Part shown: positions 61,138 through 64,000 of the stretch, piece after piece
Layout: each line of letters begins with the position of its first letter
How positions within the stretch are numbered: the first letter of the stretch is position 1
Source: Alitta virens
Lineage: Eukaryota; Annelida; Polychaeta; Phyllodocida; Nereididae
DNA length: 64,000 nucleotides
Direction: 5' to 3'
NCBI GenBank assembly: GCA_932294295.1
Contig: OW028576.1
Location: 49,618,199 to 49,682,198 of the forward strand
Notes under the pieces: model-generated
Told to the model about the DNA's origin: nothing
Databases searched by the model: none
Seen by the model: only the letters and a program-made list of their open reading frames with translations
Position numbers and translations under genes: made by a program

Positions 61138-61722
61138 CTACCCGCTGGCCAGCTCTACTCCCTGCATGACCGCCCCCTGTACGTCCGCCGTGCCCCTGGC
61201 GGTTCAATTCAAATAGCTCGCATGACATGAAAATACTGTAACTTCACTTCTAGTCAAAATTTTAACATCTGATAGCTCGGAATGAGAGAAAATTGGCTGT
61301 GAGTAATTATTCAATACACCAACTTAAAGTCCTATCAATTTGAGTTTTCATGATATTAGTAGATCTAAACTATGTTTTTTTTTTGTGCAAATTAAAGCTG
61401 AACGACTTAATTTATAGCTAATCTTAAGTGTCAATGTTCATGGTTTTACATAACAATTAAATGCATTGAGTTGAATAAAATACTTATATTTCATTGTCTA
61501 ACTATTAATTTTAATGAAATTCTGAATTTCTGATATTTTAGTGGAAAATGCCATGACCATATATTATCATGATTATATATCAGTAAATTGTTTCAGGGTT
61601 GGACTTCTTAATATTCTGAATTGCATCTTAAATGAAATTTAATAACTATCGTTCTTGTATTAGGCCTATATGTACAATGATACATATACGGGCAGCCGGG
61701 GAGTAGGGCTGGCTGGCGGGTA
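61138..61722. mobile_element. possible element bounded by GC-rich inverted ends
   Basis: CTACCCGCTGGCCAGCTCTA and following bases (61138-61168) resemble the reverse complement of 61691-61722 (ACCCGCCAGCCAGCCCTACT in that orientation) at roughly three quarters of positions. The GC-rich ends around an AT-rich core of about 520 bp suggest a MITE. No target duplication was verified. Confidence 0.35.
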
Positions 61723-62217
61723 TTACTTAGCATACAATGTCAGGTTATTTTAATGACAATTTATCAATAAAACCTTTGAAGGTAGTCTTAATAAATGCAT
61801 ATTATTATATTGATTATAATACAATGGTAATAATAATCTATTGTCTTTATATATATATATTTATATATTAAAAACATAGTAAAACTAAAGAGAAAATCGA
61901 TGTTAAAAATAATAATAGCATTAATATTTATATCAATTAGCAATCATAAGCCGTTTCTGTAATTAGATCACTGGATTACAATGGCAATTAAGTAGAATCC
62001 GTTTCTGTGATTATGTACGCTGAAGTGTTTTTCTGTTATTCACGATTGTATCTAGGAATATCGAGATTGCATTAAGGCATACAGCAGCTATCACAAATTG
62101 CTTTATAAAGAAGCAATTACAACTGAATTAAATCGGCATTAGATATTTATTTTCCGATAGTAACACAATAGCATCTTACACCCTCATGCACTATTTATAA
62201 TATCGTCACTAGCAGCA

Positions 62218-62300
62218 GTGACGAATCGCCAATTTCGGATGACGAATCGACCAATTTCGGATGACGAATCGACCAATTTCGATGACGAATGGACCAGTTT
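62218..62300. repeat. 22-bp tandem repeat, about four copies
   Basis: GATGACGAATCGACCAATTT with C and G repeats about four times with small changes. An isolated GTGACGAATCGACC recurs at 62320. Confidence 0.92.
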
Positions 62301-62635
62301 ACATTGGGTTGCTCGCGCAGTGACGAATCGACCTGTTACCATTTAAGCTGAGCTAATAACTTTAGTGCAGAATTTTGATCAATATAAAGGGTAGAATATG
62401 TATTTTCCGTCTTCCTCTTAGGGTCCGAGTTCTGCTCTGTCAATAGTCGATGTCATTGATAACTATCCTGCTCAAACATTTATTGCTGAGGGTAACAAAC
62501 GTGAGAGCTTTGCAACCTCAATATGGGCTCCCTAGCCGCAGTAATTGATATTCAAAGTTAATTTTCAAGTGTCAAAAATAACTCCATTAAGCCTAGTAAA
62601 TTGCGAAAATATTTAATGCTACATTTTCCTCTCCT

Positions 62636-62924
62636 CAGTGACTGGCTGCTAATCCGCTGATGTACAGGCATTGCTTTCGGATCCAAATATATATATTAAT
62701 TTGAGAAACATTTGGCTTGAGTCAGCCATTACTGTGTTTTGTGCCTATCTTTTATTTGCCATGTTTTGATTTATTTTACTTCCTACCTTTCCATTTACCA
62801 ATAACAAACTACTGACATCTGATTCAATCCAGTTGTATGGCTTATATCATAGAAAGAAATGTATTACTTTAAGATATATATTATAAATCTCTTTCCTGTA
62901 CACGCCCGATTCAGTCAGTCATCT
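62636..62924. mobile_element. foldback element copy 3
   Basis: Starts CAGTGACTGGCTGCTAATCC and ends CGATTCAGTCAGTCATCTT. A paired block GTACAGG/CCTGTAC lies just inside the outer arms. Inner arms are 62709-62723 and 62821-62835. The core shares CTTCCTACCTTTCCA and TTACCAATAACAAAC with copies 1 and 2. Confidence 0.7.
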
Positions 62925-62929
62925 TATGA

Positions 62930-64000
62930 CAAATCAAAATTATTCAAAACGTATAGGCTGCCACAGTAGCATGCCCTTACTTCTGTATTTCATTTTGACA
63001 TTCACATCATTTATTTTTTATACTAAAATGGATTTCCGGAACAGAACTCTTGTGCTAATGCTCTTAATCTAATGGCATTTCATGCACTATTACACTATAT
63101 TACTTAGGTGTGCCTTTTAATAGTCTTATTGATATAGCTCGGTTTTGTTTTTACAAAATAAGAAAAAAATGGTAAAAATAATTTTTTGGTTTTTGGTTTC
63201 TGGTCCAGAACTGAAACCCTTATCCATCGAAGGGTATAAACATGAAGAGAAAATATCTGAAACAGTGTAGTTGTGCCTCCTGGGGGTCTTATGGCCATAA
63301 TAATATAGAATATTTTATAATTAGGGAAAATATGAAAGATTCTTGGTTTTAAAAACCTCCATATCAAGGACATTATTTATCCTTCATGAATGAAATTTTC
63401 AAATAACATAACTTAATAGTAGTACTTTCTCTTTCCAAACGCAGGTCTTATGTTATAATGAAAGTCATAATAAAATTAGTACCATGGTACATATATTCAT
63501 GTTAATATTTCATCCGGTTGCTGTAACTGAATAATAAGGGCAGTGAGCAAAACTACTATTTCCCTGACTAATTCACAAAGTCTCAACTGAATACACAAAG
63601 CTTATATTTAGACTCCTAGTTAAATCATCACACTTTGCTAGATATGCATTTGTTGAATAATTAATCTCAGAAACATGTTTTTCATGCAAAATACAGATTG
63701 ATACTAAACATGACATCCATAATAACCTCCGACAGTATTATTGGGATTGATATTGATTTTATTTGTTTAAAATAAAGTTGAAATATATAAAAGTGATAAG
63801 AATTTTAAAAGACCAAAGGTTTAATGTTTAAGGTCATGTACAAGTATAGCATGGAGTTTACTGTACTTGTAGCTTAATGGTGACGACAATAGATTATTAG
63901 CTGATAGATATCTATATTATTATCAAAATTGCTCAAGAAACATCTCACACAGCTGTAACAAACACCATCTGAGTTTGCACCATGTGCTTCCTATCAATTT
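62930..64000. other. intergenic, nothing recognised
   Basis: One minus-strand ORF (63104-63373, 89 codons) has no recognisable motif and is low-complexity at its C-terminal end. Otherwise AT-rich sequence. Confidence 0.4.

Noticed and set aside
63104..63373. 89-codon minus-strand ORF
   Set aside because: Low-complexity Lys/Phe-rich C-terminal part and no recognised domain.

Overview
This window is eukaryotic nuclear DNA, almost certainly from an animal. It is AT-rich and shows no operons or long ORFs. It contains short exon-like islands with GT/AG borders, tRNA-headed SINE-like pieces, decayed LINE 3' ends, hAT-type and other inverted-repeat transposons, large satellite arrays and TTAGGG-type telomeric motifs. 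TTAGGG telomeres, KDZ transposase relatives and the general repeat style fit a marine invertebrate (a deuterostome such as an echinoderm or hemichordate, or a lophotrochozoan). The species cannot be fixed from the sequence alone. I see no intact host protein-coding gene.

Layout. 0-16 kb is unique-looking DNA full of old mobile elements: a decayed LINE (1.7-2.9 kb, minus strand); the N-terminal half of a KDZ transposase gene with phase-consistent exons but disabled (4.1-7.9 kb), carrying a perfect 43-bp-arm hairpin in one intron; several MITEs (8.5, 11.5-12.06 and 12.1-12.4 kb, the last with a clean 8-bp target duplication); a near-perfect 62-bp-arm hairpin at 10.6-10.8 kb; and LINE and SINE ends. 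16.4-17.5 kb is a self-complementary TTAAGATG minisatellite. 18.3-19.2 kb is another LINE remnant with recognisable reverse-transcriptase and C-terminal motifs.

22.3-34.1 kb is satellite A: roughly 160-bp monomers, mostly organised in a 2563-bp higher-order repeat (about 16 monomers). It ends directly in degenerate TTAGGG repeats at 34.1 kb, and the satellite-to-telomere junction is itself duplicated 457 bp further on. 34.8-36.5 kb holds short direct repeats and a tRNA-derived SINE. 37.0-49.2 kb is satellite B, a different array built of roughly 47-bp subunits arranged as 641-bp higher-order units, with 378-bp deletion variants and a 1990-bp super-duplication. At its right edge an insertion at a TA site and a 328-bp tandem duplication record the order of events.

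50-64 kb is again AT-rich single-copy-like DNA. It has a small ORF behind a TATA-like box (50.36 kb), a LINE tail (53.4 kb), a chain of short splice-bordered islands (55.7-60.2 kb) that may be a non-coding or poorly coding transcript, a cluster of CTCF-like motifs (55.3-59.7 kb), and three diverged copies of a long-armed foldback element whose arms differ by paired changes.

The elements do not form a pathway. The main interest is structural: two unrelated megasatellites side by side with a telomeric motif between them, suggesting a heterochromatic, pericentromeric, subtelomeric or fusion region.
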